50,927 nt of DNA. It comes from Rhodobiaceae bacterium. GTDB lineage: Bacteria; Pseudomonadota; Alphaproteobacteria; Rhizobiales; TMED25. The notes beneath the pieces were generated by a model. The model was not told the origin of the DNA. It ran no database searches and worked only from the letters and a program-made list of their open reading frames with translations. The stretch is from NCBI GenBank assembly GCA_002704755.1, contig PAHC01000008.1:42236-93162 (forward strand), given 5' to 3'. The stretch's first letter is position 1. Every line of letters starts with the position of its first letter. This document shows, one piece after another, positions 1 through 9,834 of this stretch. Both the position numbers and the translations under genes were made by a program.

Positions 1-1
1 A

Positions 2-1102
2 TCTAATGTGCATGTAATTCTAACACAATCTGCCAAGGAATTTGTTACAGAACTTACTGTTTCTCAGTTAGCTCAAAGTTCAGTTCATACAAATTTATTT
101 GATTACCATAGTGAACTACATATGGGGCACATAAATTTATCACGAAGTATGGATTTACTTCTTGTGGCACCTGCCACAGCTAATATTATTGCTAAAATGG
201 CTAATGGAATAGCAGATGATCTTGCTTCTACGACATTATTGGCATCGAACAAACCAATAATTATTGTTCCAGCCATGAACCCTCAGATGTATCAAAATGC
301 AATTACAAAAAATAATATAAAAAAAATTAGAGAGAATGGCATTTATGTCTTTGGACCCTCTCACGGAGAAACTGCGTGTGGTGAAAATGGTATGGGTAGA
401 ATGGAAGAGCCTACAGATATACTTGGGTATATTTTCGAGTTTTTTCAAAAAAGAACAAAACTTAAAAATAAGACTGCATTTGTTACAGCAGGGCCAACAA
501 TCGAACCAATAGATCCAGTGAGATATATTACAAATAATTCTTCAGGCAAGCAAGGCTATGCTATTGCTGCTTCATTAACACAATTTGGTGCAAAGACAAC
601 ATTGATAAGTGGTCCATCAAATGAAACAATTCCGGACGGTGTTAAGTGCATCAAAATCAATACAGCCAAAGAAATGCTCGATGCTGTCCAGAGTCTATCA
701 CCTGCTGATATTGGGATATTTGCAGCTGCAGTTGCAGATTGGAAAGTAAAGAATTATTCCAATCAAAAGATAAAGAAAGATAGAAATGTTCCAAGTTTAG
801 AATTAACTGAAAACATAAATATTATAAAAACTATTGTAAATAATCCAAATACAAAGCCACAACTTGCAATTGGATTTGCTGCAGAAACAGAAAATTTGAT
901 TGAGAATGCTAAAAAGAAGTTAGAAACAGTAAACATCGATTGGCTGCTTGCTAATAATGTATCTCAGAAAAACAAGGTTTTTAATGGTGACAATAATACT
1001 ATAGTTTTTTTCAATAAATCAAATACAGAGAATTGGAAGAAAATGTCAAAGATGGATGTTGCAAATAAGTTATCTAATTTGATATCAGAATATTTTGAAT
1101 GA
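2..1102 (+). CDS. coaBC: Bifunctional phosphopantothenoylcysteine decarboxylase / phosphopantothenate-cysteine ligase, 5'-truncated by window edge
   Basis: Frame is open to the left edge; VHVILTQSAKEFV, LLVAPATANIIAKMANGIADDLAS, PAMNPQMY and TAGPTIEPIDPVRYITNNSSGKQGYAIA match CoaBC. The usual N-terminal GGIAAYK segment is missing. Confidence 0.95.
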   Translation, partial: SNVHVILTQSAKEFVTELTVSQLAQSSVHTNLFDYHSELHMGHINLSRSMDLLLVAPATANIIAKMANGIADDLASTTLLASNKPIIIVPAMNPQMYQNAITKNNIKKIRENGIYVFGPSHGETACGENGMGRMEEPTDILGYIFEFFQKRTKLKNKTAFVTAGPTIEPIDPVRYITNNSSGKQGYAIAASLTQFGAKTTLISGPSNETIPDGVKCIKINTAKEMLDAVQSLSPADIGIFAAAVADWKVKNYSNQKIKKDRNVPSLELTENINIIKTIVNNPNTKPQLAIGFAAETENLIENAKKKLETVNIDWLLANNVSQKNKVFNGDNNTIVFFNKSNTENWKKMSKMDVANKLSNLISEYFE

Positions 1103-1105
1103 TTT

Positions 1106-1561
1106 ATGAAAAATAAACTTAAAATTTATAAAAAATCAAATCGAGAAACTATCAATCTTCCACAATATCAGACACCAGGTTCGTCAGGTCTTGATTTGGT
1201 TGCTAATTTAGAGCAAGATACCCAGCAAATTACTATTAAACCTAATAAATGGGAAATAATCCCAACAGGCATAACAATAGAGTTACCGGATGGCTGTGAA
1301 GCCCAAATCAGACCAAGGTCAGGCTTGGCATACAAATATGGAGTAACAGTTTTAAATTCTCCTGGAACAATTGATAATGATTATAGGGGTGAAATTAAAA
1401 TCATTTTGATAAATCACGGACATGAGGATTTTATTGTAAAAAATGGAGATAGAATCGCCCAAATGATTATTTCAAAATATGAGAAAGTTAAAATAGAAGA
1501 AATCGAATTTTTAACAGAAACATCAAGAAACGACGGTGGCTTTGGATCTACAGGTCTATAG
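1106..1561 (+). CDS. dut: dUTP diphosphatase
   Basis: [35 protein letters not shown] and the C-terminal [10 protein letters not shown] motif. Confidence 0.97.
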   Translation: MKNKLKIYKKSNRETINLPQYQTPGSSGLDLVANLEQDTQQITIKPNKWEIIPTGITIELPDGCEAQIRPRSGLAYKYGVTVLNSPGTIDNDYRGEIKIILINHGHEDFIVKNGDRIAQMIISKYEKVKIEEIEFLTETSRNDGGFGSTGL

Positions 1562-1575
1562 GTTTTTGATTTTAT

Positions 1576-2325
1576 ATGTCAGTTACAGCTAAATTAAATG
1601 AAGAGGAACTTAAGAGATATTCAAAGCAAATTCTCATAAAGAATATAGGTGGTCCTGGTCAATTAAAATTAAAAAATACTAAAATAATAGTTATTGGAGC
1701 TGGGGGCTTAGGAGCGCCGGTTATAATGCATTTGTCAAGTGTTGGGGTCGGTTGCATAGGTATAGTCGATTTTGATAAAGTAGATGTTTCAAATTTACAA
1801 AGACAGTTTATACATAATGTAAATAGCGTAGGTTTTCCGAAAGTAGATAGCGCTAAAACATTTGTGAGCCAATTAAACCCAAATATATTAGTTAATACTT
1901 ATCAAATCGACGCCAAGGATAGGGGGTTTAAAGATATCATAAGTAAATATGACATGATTGTAGACTGCACAGATAATTTTAATACTAGATTTAGAGTTGC
2001 TGATTTATGTCAAGAACTTAAAAAACCCTACATATTTGGCAGTGTAAGGGCATTCGAAGGACAGATTACATCAATTTTACCATCAATCAGTGAACTTAAA
2101 TACCCAAAGATTAGAGACTTATTTGATGAGGAAACATTAGAAGATAATCAAGAAACATGTGCAGACCTGGGAATATTATCTATAACCACTACTCTTGTTG
2201 GAACTATTATGGGTGGTGAGGCCATCAAAATAAGCTTGGGTTTTGAAAATACATTAGTAGGGAAATTATTAGTAGTTGACATACTTAATAATAAGTTTGA
2301 GACATTTGTATATGATGGTCATTAA
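1576..2325 (+). CDS. HesA/MoeB/ThiF family adenylyltransferase
   Basis: IGAGGLGAPVIMHLSSVGVG nucleotide-binding motif, NLQRQF, DCTDNFNTR, ETCADLGIL. Confidence 0.9.
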   Translation: MSVTAKLNEEELKRYSKQILIKNIGGPGQLKLKNTKIIVIGAGGLGAPVIMHLSSVGVGCIGIVDFDKVDVSNLQRQFIHNVNSVGFPKVDSAKTFVSQLNPNILVNTYQIDAKDRGFKDIISKYDMIVDCTDNFNTRFRVADLCQELKKPYIFGSVRAFEGQITSILPSISELKYPKIRDLFDEETLEDNQETCADLGILSITTTLVGTIMGGEAIKISLGFENTLVGKLLVVDILNNKFETFVYDGH

Positions 2326-2905
2326 GAATTATATATTAAATAAAGTAATAATTATTTTCATAATCATTTTGAGTGTTATTTTTTTTGCAGCCAAGACTTT
2401 TCAAAATGCATTTAAAGAGTATGAAGAAGTTATTGTAAACTCATCAAGTGAAATCACAAAAGTAAATAATAGTGACTACAACTTCAAAAGTCTAAGGTCA
2501 ACAAAGACGAATGTTAGATTAGGTCCTTCTTTAGAACATAGTATTATTTGGACATACAATAAAAGATCGATCCCGATTGAAATACTAGAGGATGTAAGTG
2601 GATGGAGTAAGATAAGAGATTTTGACGCTAATATTGGGTGGGTAAAAAATACCCTTATTTCATCAAATAGAACTGGCATTATAGCCCCTTGGGAAGTTAA
2701 TAAGGAAATTGATATTTACCACGATTTATATACTGCAAAAGACACCCAAAAAGTTAAAACAAAGTTAGAACCGGGAGTGATAGTTAAAATAATCCAATGT
2801 GATGGTATTAATTGTAATGTAAGCGTAGGTGATAGAACAGGCTGGATATCTCAAGATCTGATTTATGGTGTTTATAGAAATGAAGAAATTTATCTAACTA
2901 AATAA
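2312..2905 (+). CDS. Membrane-anchored/exported protein with tandem bacterial SH3-like domains
   Basis: N-terminal hydrophobic segment followed by NVRLGPSLEHSIIWTY...GWSKIRDFDANIGWV (SH3-like). Likely ATG at 2312/2315, overlapping the end of the upstream gene; the ORF track start at 2276 is probably too early. Confidence 0.75.
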   Translation: MMVIKNYILNKVIIIFIIILSVIFFAAKTFQNAFKEYEEVIVNSSSEITKVNNSDYNFKSLRSTKTNVRLGPSLEHSIIWTYNKRSIPIEILEDVSGWSKIRDFDANIGWVKNTLISSNRTGIIAPWEVNKEIDIYHDLYTAKDTQKVKTKLEPGVIVKIIQCDGINCNVSVGDRTGWISQDLIYGVYRNEEIYLTK

Positions 2906-2916
2906 TCGGAATCTTT

Positions 2917-3351
2917 CTATTTATCCGATAGGGTTATAACAAGATCTATTGATTTAATTTTTTTCCCTTCTGGGACTTCATAATTATCTAAATTAATTTT
3001 GACTGCATCAGTTGATATATCTTCTATTTCTTTTTCATTCACAACATGGTAATGATTTTTAGTATTGCGGTCGTAATATGTTTTTTGATTGTCCAGTTGT
3101 AATGTTTTTATTAGTCCATTTTGTGAAAAATGGTTAAGTGTATTATAAACTGTTGCAAGAGATATTTTTAGATTTTTAATTTTTGTTTCGTCATGAAGAT
3201 CTTCAGCAGTAAAATGACCGCTTTTAAAGTTAAATAGTAGACTAGCGAGAGAGACTCTTTGTTTGGTTAATTTAATGTCAGCTCTCCTAAGCATTCCCAT
3301 TATACATATCTTATTCATAAGAGGCTTTGTATCTGATGTTTGGTTTTGCAT
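2917..3351 (-). CDS. irr: Fur-family transcriptional regulator, Irr-like
   Basis: LRRADIKLTKQRVSLASLLF, HFTAEDLH and ISLATVYNTLNHFSQNGLIKTL are Fur-family helix-turn-helix; adjacent to fabA-fabB-fabI as in other alphaproteobacteria. Confidence 0.75.
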   Translation of the reverse strand: MQNQTSDTKPLMNKICIMGMLRRADIKLTKQRVSLASLLFNFKSGHFTAEDLHDETKIKNLKISLATVYNTLNHFSQNGLIKTLQLDNQKTYYDRNTKNHYHVVNEKEIEDISTDAVKINLDNYEVPEGKKIKSIDLVITLSDK

Positions 3352-3432
3352 TTAAAAATTAATGATATATATTAAAATTAGTTTTATCTAACTTATAATA
3401 GAATAATATTAATGTAAATTATTGAATTTTGT

Positions 3433-3942
3433 ATGTCTAATTTTAATAAGTCCTCGTTTAATTATAATGATTTGATTGAATGTGCTGAAGGAAAATTATT
3501 TGGCCCTGGAAATGCTAAGTTACCTATGCCTCCAATGTTAATGTTTGATAAAATATCACACATAAGTCAAGAGGGTGGAATTTTTTCAAAAGGGCAGATA
3601 GTAGCTGAGATGGAAATAAAAGACGATTTATGGTTTTTTGATTGCCATTTTCAAAATGATCCTGTTATGCCAGGATGTTTAGGTCTTGATGCACTATGGC
3701 AGTTGTTGGGATTTTATCTAGGTTGGCTTGGAAGACCAGGAAAAGGAAGAGCATTAGGAGTGGGTGAAGTAAAATTTTTTGGAATGATTGACCCTTCTAT
3801 TAAACACATAGAATATAAAGTTAATATTAAAAAGTTAGTTACAAGAAACCTAACTTTAGGTGTAGCCGACGGAGAACTCTATGCAGATAGTGAAAAAGTT
3901 TATTCTGCAGAGGGGCTTAAAGTTGGTCTATTTGAAAATTAA
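3433..3942 (+). CDS. fabA: 3-hydroxydecanoyl-ACP dehydratase/isomerase
   Basis: [44 protein letters not shown]. Confidence 0.96.
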   Translation: MSNFNKSSFNYNDLIECAEGKLFGPGNAKLPMPPMLMFDKISHISQEGGIFSKGQIVAEMEIKDDLWFFDCHFQNDPVMPGCLGLDALWQLLGFYLGWLGRPGKGRALGVGEVKFFGMIDPSIKHIEYKVNIKKLVTRNLTLGVADGELYADSEKVYSAEGLKVGLFEN

Positions 3943-3955
3943 AGGGAGATAAGTT

Positions 3956-5170
3956 TTGCGCAGAGTTGTAGTAACGGGGATGGGGATTATCTCCAGTATA
4001 GGTAATAACGTTGACGATGTTAAGGAATCTCTTTTTGAATGCAAACCTGGTATTACAAAAGCTGTTGACTATGGAAGTTATGGATTTAAATCACAAGTAT
4101 ATGGTAACCCAACAATTGAATTAGAAAAATACATTGATAGAAGAAAGCTTCGTTTTTTGGCTGATGGATCCGCATGGGCATATATATCAGCCGAGCAGGC
4201 AATAGCAGATGCTGGACTCTCAGAGGGGGAAGTTTCAAATGAAAGAACAGGACTGATAGTTGGGACTGGTGGACCATCAACTAGAGCAATAGTCAAGGCT
4301 GCTGATCAAACAAGGGAACGGGGCGCAAAACATGTAGGGCCATTTGTTGTACCAAAAGCAATGTGTTCAATGGCTTCTGCAACGTTATCAACGTATTTGG
4401 GAATTAAAGGTGTTAACTATTCTATTTCATCAGCCTGTGCAACTTCAAATAATTGCATAGGAAGCTCATACGAACTAATTAAGTGGGGAAATCAGGATGT
4501 AATGATTGCTGGTGGAGGGGAAGAACTCGATTGGACGCTATCTGTTACATTTGATGCGATGGGTGCGATGTCATCAAATTTTAATGACGAACCGCATAGG
4601 GCTAGTCGAGCTTATGATTTAAACCGGGATGGATTTGTAATTGCTGGTGGCGCTGGTATTCTAATTTTAGAAGAATTTGAACACGCAAAAGCACGTGGAG
4701 CCAAGATATATGCAGAAATAGTTGGTTATGGTTCTACATCAGATGGTAATGATATGGTATTGCTATCTGGCGAAGGTGCAGAGAGGGCGATGAAATTAGC
4801 AACTTCAGATGTGAAAGAAAATATTGACTATATTAACCCACATGCAACATCAACGCCCCAAGGTGATATAATTGAGGCTAATGCGATTAAGAATTTCTTT
4901 GGCAAAAATGTACCTGTAATCTCTGCAACAAAATCTTTGAGCGGGCATTCATTAGGTGCAGCTGGTGCTCACGAAGCTATATTCTCTCTCATAATGATGG
5001 AGAATAATTTCATTTGCAAATCTGCTAATATTGATGAGTTAGACTCAAATTTTGAAGATATTCCAATAGCCCTTGAAAGACAGGAAAATAAAGAATTAAA
5101 TTTTGTTATGTCCAATGCTTTTGGCTTTGGTGGAACAAATGCTTGTTTAGTATTTCAGAAAGTTCATTAA
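3956..5170 (+). CDS. fabB: Beta-ketoacyl-ACP synthase I
   Basis: RRVVVTGMGIISSIGN, active-site Cys SSACATSNNCIG, NPHATSTPQGD, SLSGHSLGAAGAHE; TTG start preceded by a GGGAG-type ribosome site. Confidence 0.96.
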   Translation: MRRVVVTGMGIISSIGNNVDDVKESLFECKPGITKAVDYGSYGFKSQVYGNPTIELEKYIDRRKLRFLADGSAWAYISAEQAIADAGLSEGEVSNERTGLIVGTGGPSTRAIVKAADQTRERGAKHVGPFVVPKAMCSMASATLSTYLGIKGVNYSISSACATSNNCIGSSYELIKWGNQDVMIAGGGEELDWTLSVTFDAMGAMSSNFNDEPHRASRAYDLNRDGFVIAGGAGILILEEFEHAKARGAKIYAEIVGYGSTSDGNDMVLLSGEGAERAMKLATSDVKENIDYINPHATSTPQGDIIEANAIKNFFGKNVPVISATKSLSGHSLGAAGAHEAIFSLIMMENNFICKSANIDELDSNFEDIPIALERQENKELNFVMSNAFGFGGTNACLVFQKVH

Positions 5171-6019
5171 ATGAATGACATAAAAATTAGCTCAAATTTA
5201 AATTTATCTCTCATGAAGGGAAAGAGGGGTGTTGTGATGGGTGTCGCAAATGATCATTCAATTGCATGGGGTATTGCGAGATCATTATTCGCAGCAGGTG
5301 CTGATATCGCATTTTCATATCAAACAGAAACATTAAAGAAAAGAGTTGAACCTCTTGCTGAGGAGTTGGGATCAAATTTAGTACTTCCTTGTGACGTGGA
5401 GTCTAGTGAGCAAGTGATAGATTTTTTTTATAAAATTGGTAAAAAATGGGGTCAAATCGATTTTCTTGTTCATGCTATTGCATTTTCAGATAAAAGCCAA
5501 CTTAAGGGTCATTATTATCAGACAACTAAAGAAAATTTTATAAAAACAATGCTAATATCATGTTATTCACTCACAGAGATAGCAAGAGAAGCACAAAAAA
5601 TTATGAATAATAAAGGATCAATTCTAACATTAACATTTGATGGTGCTAATAAAGTAATGCCAAATTATAATGTGATGGGAATTGCAAAAGCAGGATTGGA
5701 GTCCTCAGTTAGATATCTTGCCTCAGATTTTGGTGAAAGAGGTATCAGAGTAAATGCAATATCTGCAGGACCTATGAGAACATTAGCAGGTGGGGGTATT
5801 ACAGATGCAAGAGCAATGTATAATTTTCAAAAAAGACATTCACCCTTAAGGAGGACCATCACACTTGATGAAATTGGTGGTGCATCGATATATCTCCTAA
5901 GCGACCTTTCTTCAGGTGTTACGGGTGAGGTGCATTATGTCGATTCTGGTTACAACATCATATCTACTCCACGTCCTGAGATGCTTCAAGATAAAACGAT
6001 ATACAATAGCCAGGATTAG
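5171..6019 (+). CDS. fabI: Enoyl-ACP reductase (NADH)
   Basis: GKRGVVMGVANDHSIAWGIA, YNVMGIAKAGLE (Y-x6-K), RVNAISAGPMRTLA. Confidence 0.96.
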   Translation: MNDIKISSNLNLSLMKGKRGVVMGVANDHSIAWGIARSLFAAGADIAFSYQTETLKKRVEPLAEELGSNLVLPCDVESSEQVIDFFYKIGKKWGQIDFLVHAIAFSDKSQLKGHYYQTTKENFIKTMLISCYSLTEIAREAQKIMNNKGSILTLTFDGANKVMPNYNVMGIAKAGLESSVRYLASDFGERGIRVNAISAGPMRTLAGGGITDARAMYNFQKRHSPLRRTITLDEIGGASIYLLSDLSSGVTGEVHYVDSGYNIISTPRPEMLQDKTIYNSQD

Positions 6020-6052
6020 TTTTAAATTATATTTTAATCCTTTTTCTTTTTT
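6013..6052 (+). terminator. Possible intrinsic terminator of the fab operon
   Basis: GGATTA (6013-6018) ... TAATCC (6035-6040) followed by TTTTTCTTTTTTC; long AT loop, so weak. Confidence 0.35.
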
Positions 6053-8199
6053 CTACTTCTCTTAGGTTTAACCTCATCATCAGTTGATGTCTCACCTTTT
6101 ACTTCAAGACCTGTTTTTTGATCAAGCCCTTTCATTGACAATCTTGCTTTTCCTCTGTCGTCGAAGCCAATTAGTTTTACATACACTTCTTCATTTTCGT
6201 TAACAACATCTGTCACTTGTGATGTTCTTTCATTGCTTAGTTGTGAAATATGCACCAATCCATCTCTAGGACCAAAGAAATTAACAAAAGCACCAAAATC
6301 AACAATCTTAACGATTTTACCTTTATAGATTTCTCCGACTTCCGGTTCATCTACAATCATATGAATTTTTTCCTTTGCCATTTCAATTGCGTTCTTGTCA
6401 GCTGACGCAATTGTTATAACCCCAGAGTCTTCAACACTTATTTTTGCGCCTGTCTGCTCAACCATTTCTTTAATAACTTTACCACCTGAACCAATTACGT
6501 CTTTTATTTTATCTACAGGTATGTTCATTGTAACAATTCTTGGAGCATTATCAGCGACATCATTTCTGGATGTTTTTATGGCTTTTTGCATTTCAGATAG
6601 AATATGTTTTCTTCCATCTTTAGCTTGATCAAGAGCTTTTTTCATGATTTCTTTTGTAATGCCAGCTATTTTTATATCCATCTGAAGAGTAGTAATTCCT
6701 TTGCTGGTACCTGCAACCTTGAAGTCCATATCACCGAGATGATCCTCATCTCCAATAATATCAGACAGGACTGCATAATCTTTTCCCTCTAGAATCAAGC
6801 CCATCGCAATACCAGCTATTGGTTCCCTTATTGGGACACCTGCATCCATCAGGGATAATGATGCGCCGCATACGCTTGCCATTGAAGAGGATCCGTTTGA
6901 CTCAGTTATTTCTGATACTATTCTGATGGTGTAAGGAAATTCATCTTTACTTGGAAGTAACGGATGAATGGCTCGCCATGCAAGCTTTCCATGACCGACT
7001 TCTCTCCTACCTGTTGCGCCAATTCTTCCAACTTCGCCCACAGAATATGGAGGAAAGTTGTAATGTAATAGAAAATTTTCTTTTTTAGTGCCATCTAGCG
7101 AGTCAATGTATTGTTCATCTTCAGCTGTTCCTAGAGTTGTTACAACTAATGCTTGTGTTTCACCTCTGGTAAAAAGTGATGAACCATGTGTTTGAGCAAG
7201 AGTACCAACTTCAACTGATATTGGTCTAATATCTGCCAAACCTCTTCCATCAATTCTTTTTGAGTCTTTCAATATGAGAGTTCGGACAATATTACTCTCT
7301 ATATTTTTGAAGATATCTGAAGCCGCAATATCATCAAGATCTTCGCCATACTCTTTTGATAGTTCTTCAAAAACAAAATCTTTAGTTTTTGTAACTTCTT
7401 TGTATCTTTCCTGTTTATCAATGATTTTGAATGCATCTTCTAATTTAACTTTTGCAACTTTTGTTATAAAGTTTTCCATTGCTGAATGATCTTTTAATTC
7501 AATTTCCATTGGATCTTTAGCACATTTTCTTGCAAGATTTTTGATCATTTCAATGACATCTTGCATGCCCCCATGAGCAAACATAACCGCTTCTAACATT
7601 ATCTTTTCACTCAATTCTGATGCTTCAGACTCAATCATTAATATTGCATTTTTGGTTCCTGCAACAATGAGATCAAGGTTTGAGTCCTGCATTTCACTGG
7701 TAGTTGGGTTTAATATGAATTCGTTATTATTATAACCAACTTTTGCAGCACCAATAGGACCTTTAAAAGGAATGCCAGATATAGTCAAAGCAGCAGAACA
7801 CGCTATCATAGCAACGATATCAGCATCATTTTCATGATCATATGTTAACACTGTAGCAATCACTTGTGTTTCATTTTTAAATTCTTTTACAAATAGCGGG
7901 CGGATAGGTCTATCTATAAGTCTGGAAATCAGGGTTTCTCTTTCTGTAGGGCGTCCTTCACGCTTGAAATATCCGCCTGGTATTTTACCAGATGCATATG
8001 ATTTTTCTTGGTAATTTACTGTGAGTGGAAAAAAATCAATTCCTGACTTAGGCTTCTTTTCTGCACAAACAGTTGCAATAACGGATGTGCCTCCATATGT
8101 TACAATCACTGCTCCATCTGCCTGTCTTGCTACTTTTCCTGTCTCGATCTTGAGATTTCTACCACCCCAAGTAATTTCTTCTTTTTGTATATTAAACAT
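6034..8199 (-). CDS. pnp: Polyribonucleotide nucleotidyltransferase
   Basis: Full-length PNPase: two RNase PH domains, KH ([20 protein letters not shown]) and S1 ([18 protein letters not shown]). Confidence 0.98.
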   Translation of the reverse strand: MFNIQKEEITWGGRNLKIETGKVARQADGAVIVTYGGTSVIATVCAEKKPKSGIDFFPLTVNYQEKSYASGKIPGGYFKREGRPTERETLISRLIDRPIRPLFVKEFKNETQVIATVLTYDHENDADIVAMIACSAALTISGIPFKGPIGAAKVGYNNNEFILNPTTSEMQDSNLDLIVAGTKNAILMIESEASELSEKIMLEAVMFAHGGMQDVIEMIKNLARKCAKDPMEIELKDHSAMENFITKVAKVKLEDAFKIIDKQERYKEVTKTKDFVFEELSKEYGEDLDDIAASDIFKNIESNIVRTLILKDSKRIDGRGLADIRPISVEVGTLAQTHGSSLFTRGETQALVVTTLGTAEDEQYIDSLDGTKKENFLLHYNFPPYSVGEVGRIGATGRREVGHGKLAWRAIHPLLPSKDEFPYTIRIVSEITESNGSSSMASVCGASLSLMDAGVPIREPIAGIAMGLILEGKDYAVLSDIIGDEDHLGDMDFKVAGTSKGITTLQMDIKIAGITKEIMKKALDQAKDGRKHILSEMQKAIKTSRNDVADNAPRIVTMNIPVDKIKDVIGSGGKVIKEMVEQTGAKISVEDSGVITIASADKNAIEMAKEKIHMIVDEPEVGEIYKGKIVKIVDFGAFVNFFGPRDGLVHISQLSNERTSQVTDVVNENEEVYVKLIGFDDRGKARLSMKGLDQKTGLEVKGETSTDDEVKPKRSRKKKKD

Positions 8200-8218
8200 T
8201 CTTTTCCAATCTATTTTT

Positions 8219-8491
8219 CTATCTTCTTATTCCCAAATCTTTGATTATTTCTCTATATTTTGCTTCGTTTTTTAACTTTAAATAGTCTAACTGTTTACGT
8301 CTCTGGCTTACGAGTTTCAGTAGTCCAGTTCTTGAGTGGTTATCTTTCTTATGAGTTTTAAAGTGTTCTGTTAGGTTAACAATTCGTTCGGTTAATATTG
8401 CTATTTGAACTTCAGGTGAACCAGTGTCACCGTCTACTCTTGCGTATTTATCAATAAGATTTTTTTTTGTTTCTTTTGTAATCGACATCAT
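8219..8491 (-). CDS. rpsO: 30S ribosomal protein S15
   Basis: [41 protein letters not shown]. Confidence 0.98.
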   Translation of the reverse strand: MMSITKETKKNLIDKYARVDGDTGSPEVQIAILTERIVNLTEHFKTHKKDNHSRTGLLKLVSQRRKQLDYLKLKNEAKYREIIKDLGIRR

Positions 8492-8516
8492 ATTCTCCTT
8501 TATTTAGTATTCAAAT

Positions 8517-9434
8517 TTATTGCAAATTAAAAACTTTTTGTGGTTGAATTTGCCCATTAGCATATTTGCAAATAGCTACAATTTTTTCTCCACAAGTAGC
8601 ATAGACTTCACCAGAAAAGGGGTATTCACTATCAATATTTCGATTGATATACATACCATTTTTTAATTTGCTGGCGTCATAATTATTGACCTTAACTGCC
8701 AGGATGTCGTCCAGCACAGTCTCAATCGGTTCAACAATCTTAATCAAATTATCTATATCATGGTTTTGTTGTATAAGTCTATCAATAGATAAAATATTTT
8801 CTAAGTTGAAGGGCCCATAATTAGTTCGTTCTATTTTTGTTACATGACAACAGCAATTAAGACTAAGCCTCATATCTTTTGATATTGATCTAATATATGT
8901 ACCTGTTCCACATCTGACAATAAATGAGTATTCAGTTTCGGATATTTTTTTGATTAATTCGAACTTATCGATATAGATGATTTTTGATTTTTTTTTCATG
9001 TCAGGTTTAGCTCCAGCCCTGGCCAGTGCATAAGCACGCACGCCGTTAATTTTTTTTGCAGAATACAGAGGTGGGACCTGATTTATATAGCCAGTATAGG
9101 TAAGAAGAAATTGAGTAACATCGTTGATATTTGGTATATGATTTGAAGTCTCAATTATCTTACCCATTGAGTCATCAGTGTCAGTGGAAATACCAAATTT
9201 GATATTAAATTTATATGTCTTGTTTTTCTTATGAATATAGGGAACTGTCTTTGTTGCTTCACCTATTGCTATTGGAAGTACGCCTGTTGCCATCGGGTCA
9301 AGTGTACCAGCATGACCAATCTTATGATCTTTAAATATTTTTTTTAAATCACTTATTATATTATTTGATGTCATACCCTCAGTTTTGAAAATATTAATCC
9401 AACCATTTATTATATTAATCTTATTTCTTGGCAT
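8517..9434 (-). CDS. truB: tRNA pseudouridine(55) synthase
   Basis: HAGTLDPMATGVLPIAIGEATK, PPLYSAKKINGVRAYALAR, GTYIRSISKDM. Confidence 0.97.
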   Translation of the reverse strand: MPRNKINIINGWINIFKTEGMTSNNIISDLKKIFKDHKIGHAGTLDPMATGVLPIAIGEATKTVPYIHKKNKTYKFNIKFGISTDTDDSMGKIIETSNHIPNINDVTQFLLTYTGYINQVPPLYSAKKINGVRAYALARAGAKPDMKKKSKIIYIDKFELIKKISETEYSFIVRCGTGTYIRSISKDMRLSLNCCCHVTKIERTNYGPFNLENILSIDRLIQQNHDIDNLIKIVEPIETVLDDILAVKVNNYDASKLKNGMYINRNIDSEYPFSGEVYATCGEKIVAICKYANGQIQPQKVFNLQ

Positions 9435-9455
9435 ATGAAATTACCAATAAAGTAA

Positions 9456-9833
9456 TTAATTATTTGATGTTTTAGCCAACAAGCGATCAATATTGGATGC
9501 ATATTCAAAAGATATATCCTCTTTATAGAGGATATAGGGTGTATATTTAAGAGATAAATTAGCTGCTATTTGTCCTCTGATATATTTAGAGTTTCTGTTA
9601 AGTGCTGTTACAATTTCTTCTGAATTATTACCTCCAAGAGGCATTACATATGCGGTTGCTTGCTTCAAATCTGGACTCAATGTGACTTGAGTGATTGTAA
9701 TTGATGTGTTTATAAGACTAAGATCGTGAATACTGTCTTTATAAAAAAATTCTACGAGGGACTTTTTTAACAATTCTCCAACTTTGAGTTGTCTTTGGCT
9801 GTAAGTATTCTTTTGAACTTTGCTCTTAAGCAT
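9456..9833 (-). CDS. rbfA: Ribosome-binding factor A
   Basis: Size, SQRQLKVGELLKKSL, TLSPDLKQATAYVMPLG, and position between infB and truB. Confidence 0.93.
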   Translation of the reverse strand: MLKSKVQKNTYSQRQLKVGELLKKSLVEFFYKDSIHDLSLINTSITITQVTLSPDLKQATAYVMPLGGNNSEEIVTALNRNSKYIRGQIAANLSLKYTPYILYKEDISFEYASNIDRLLAKTSNN

Positions 9834-9834
9834 T

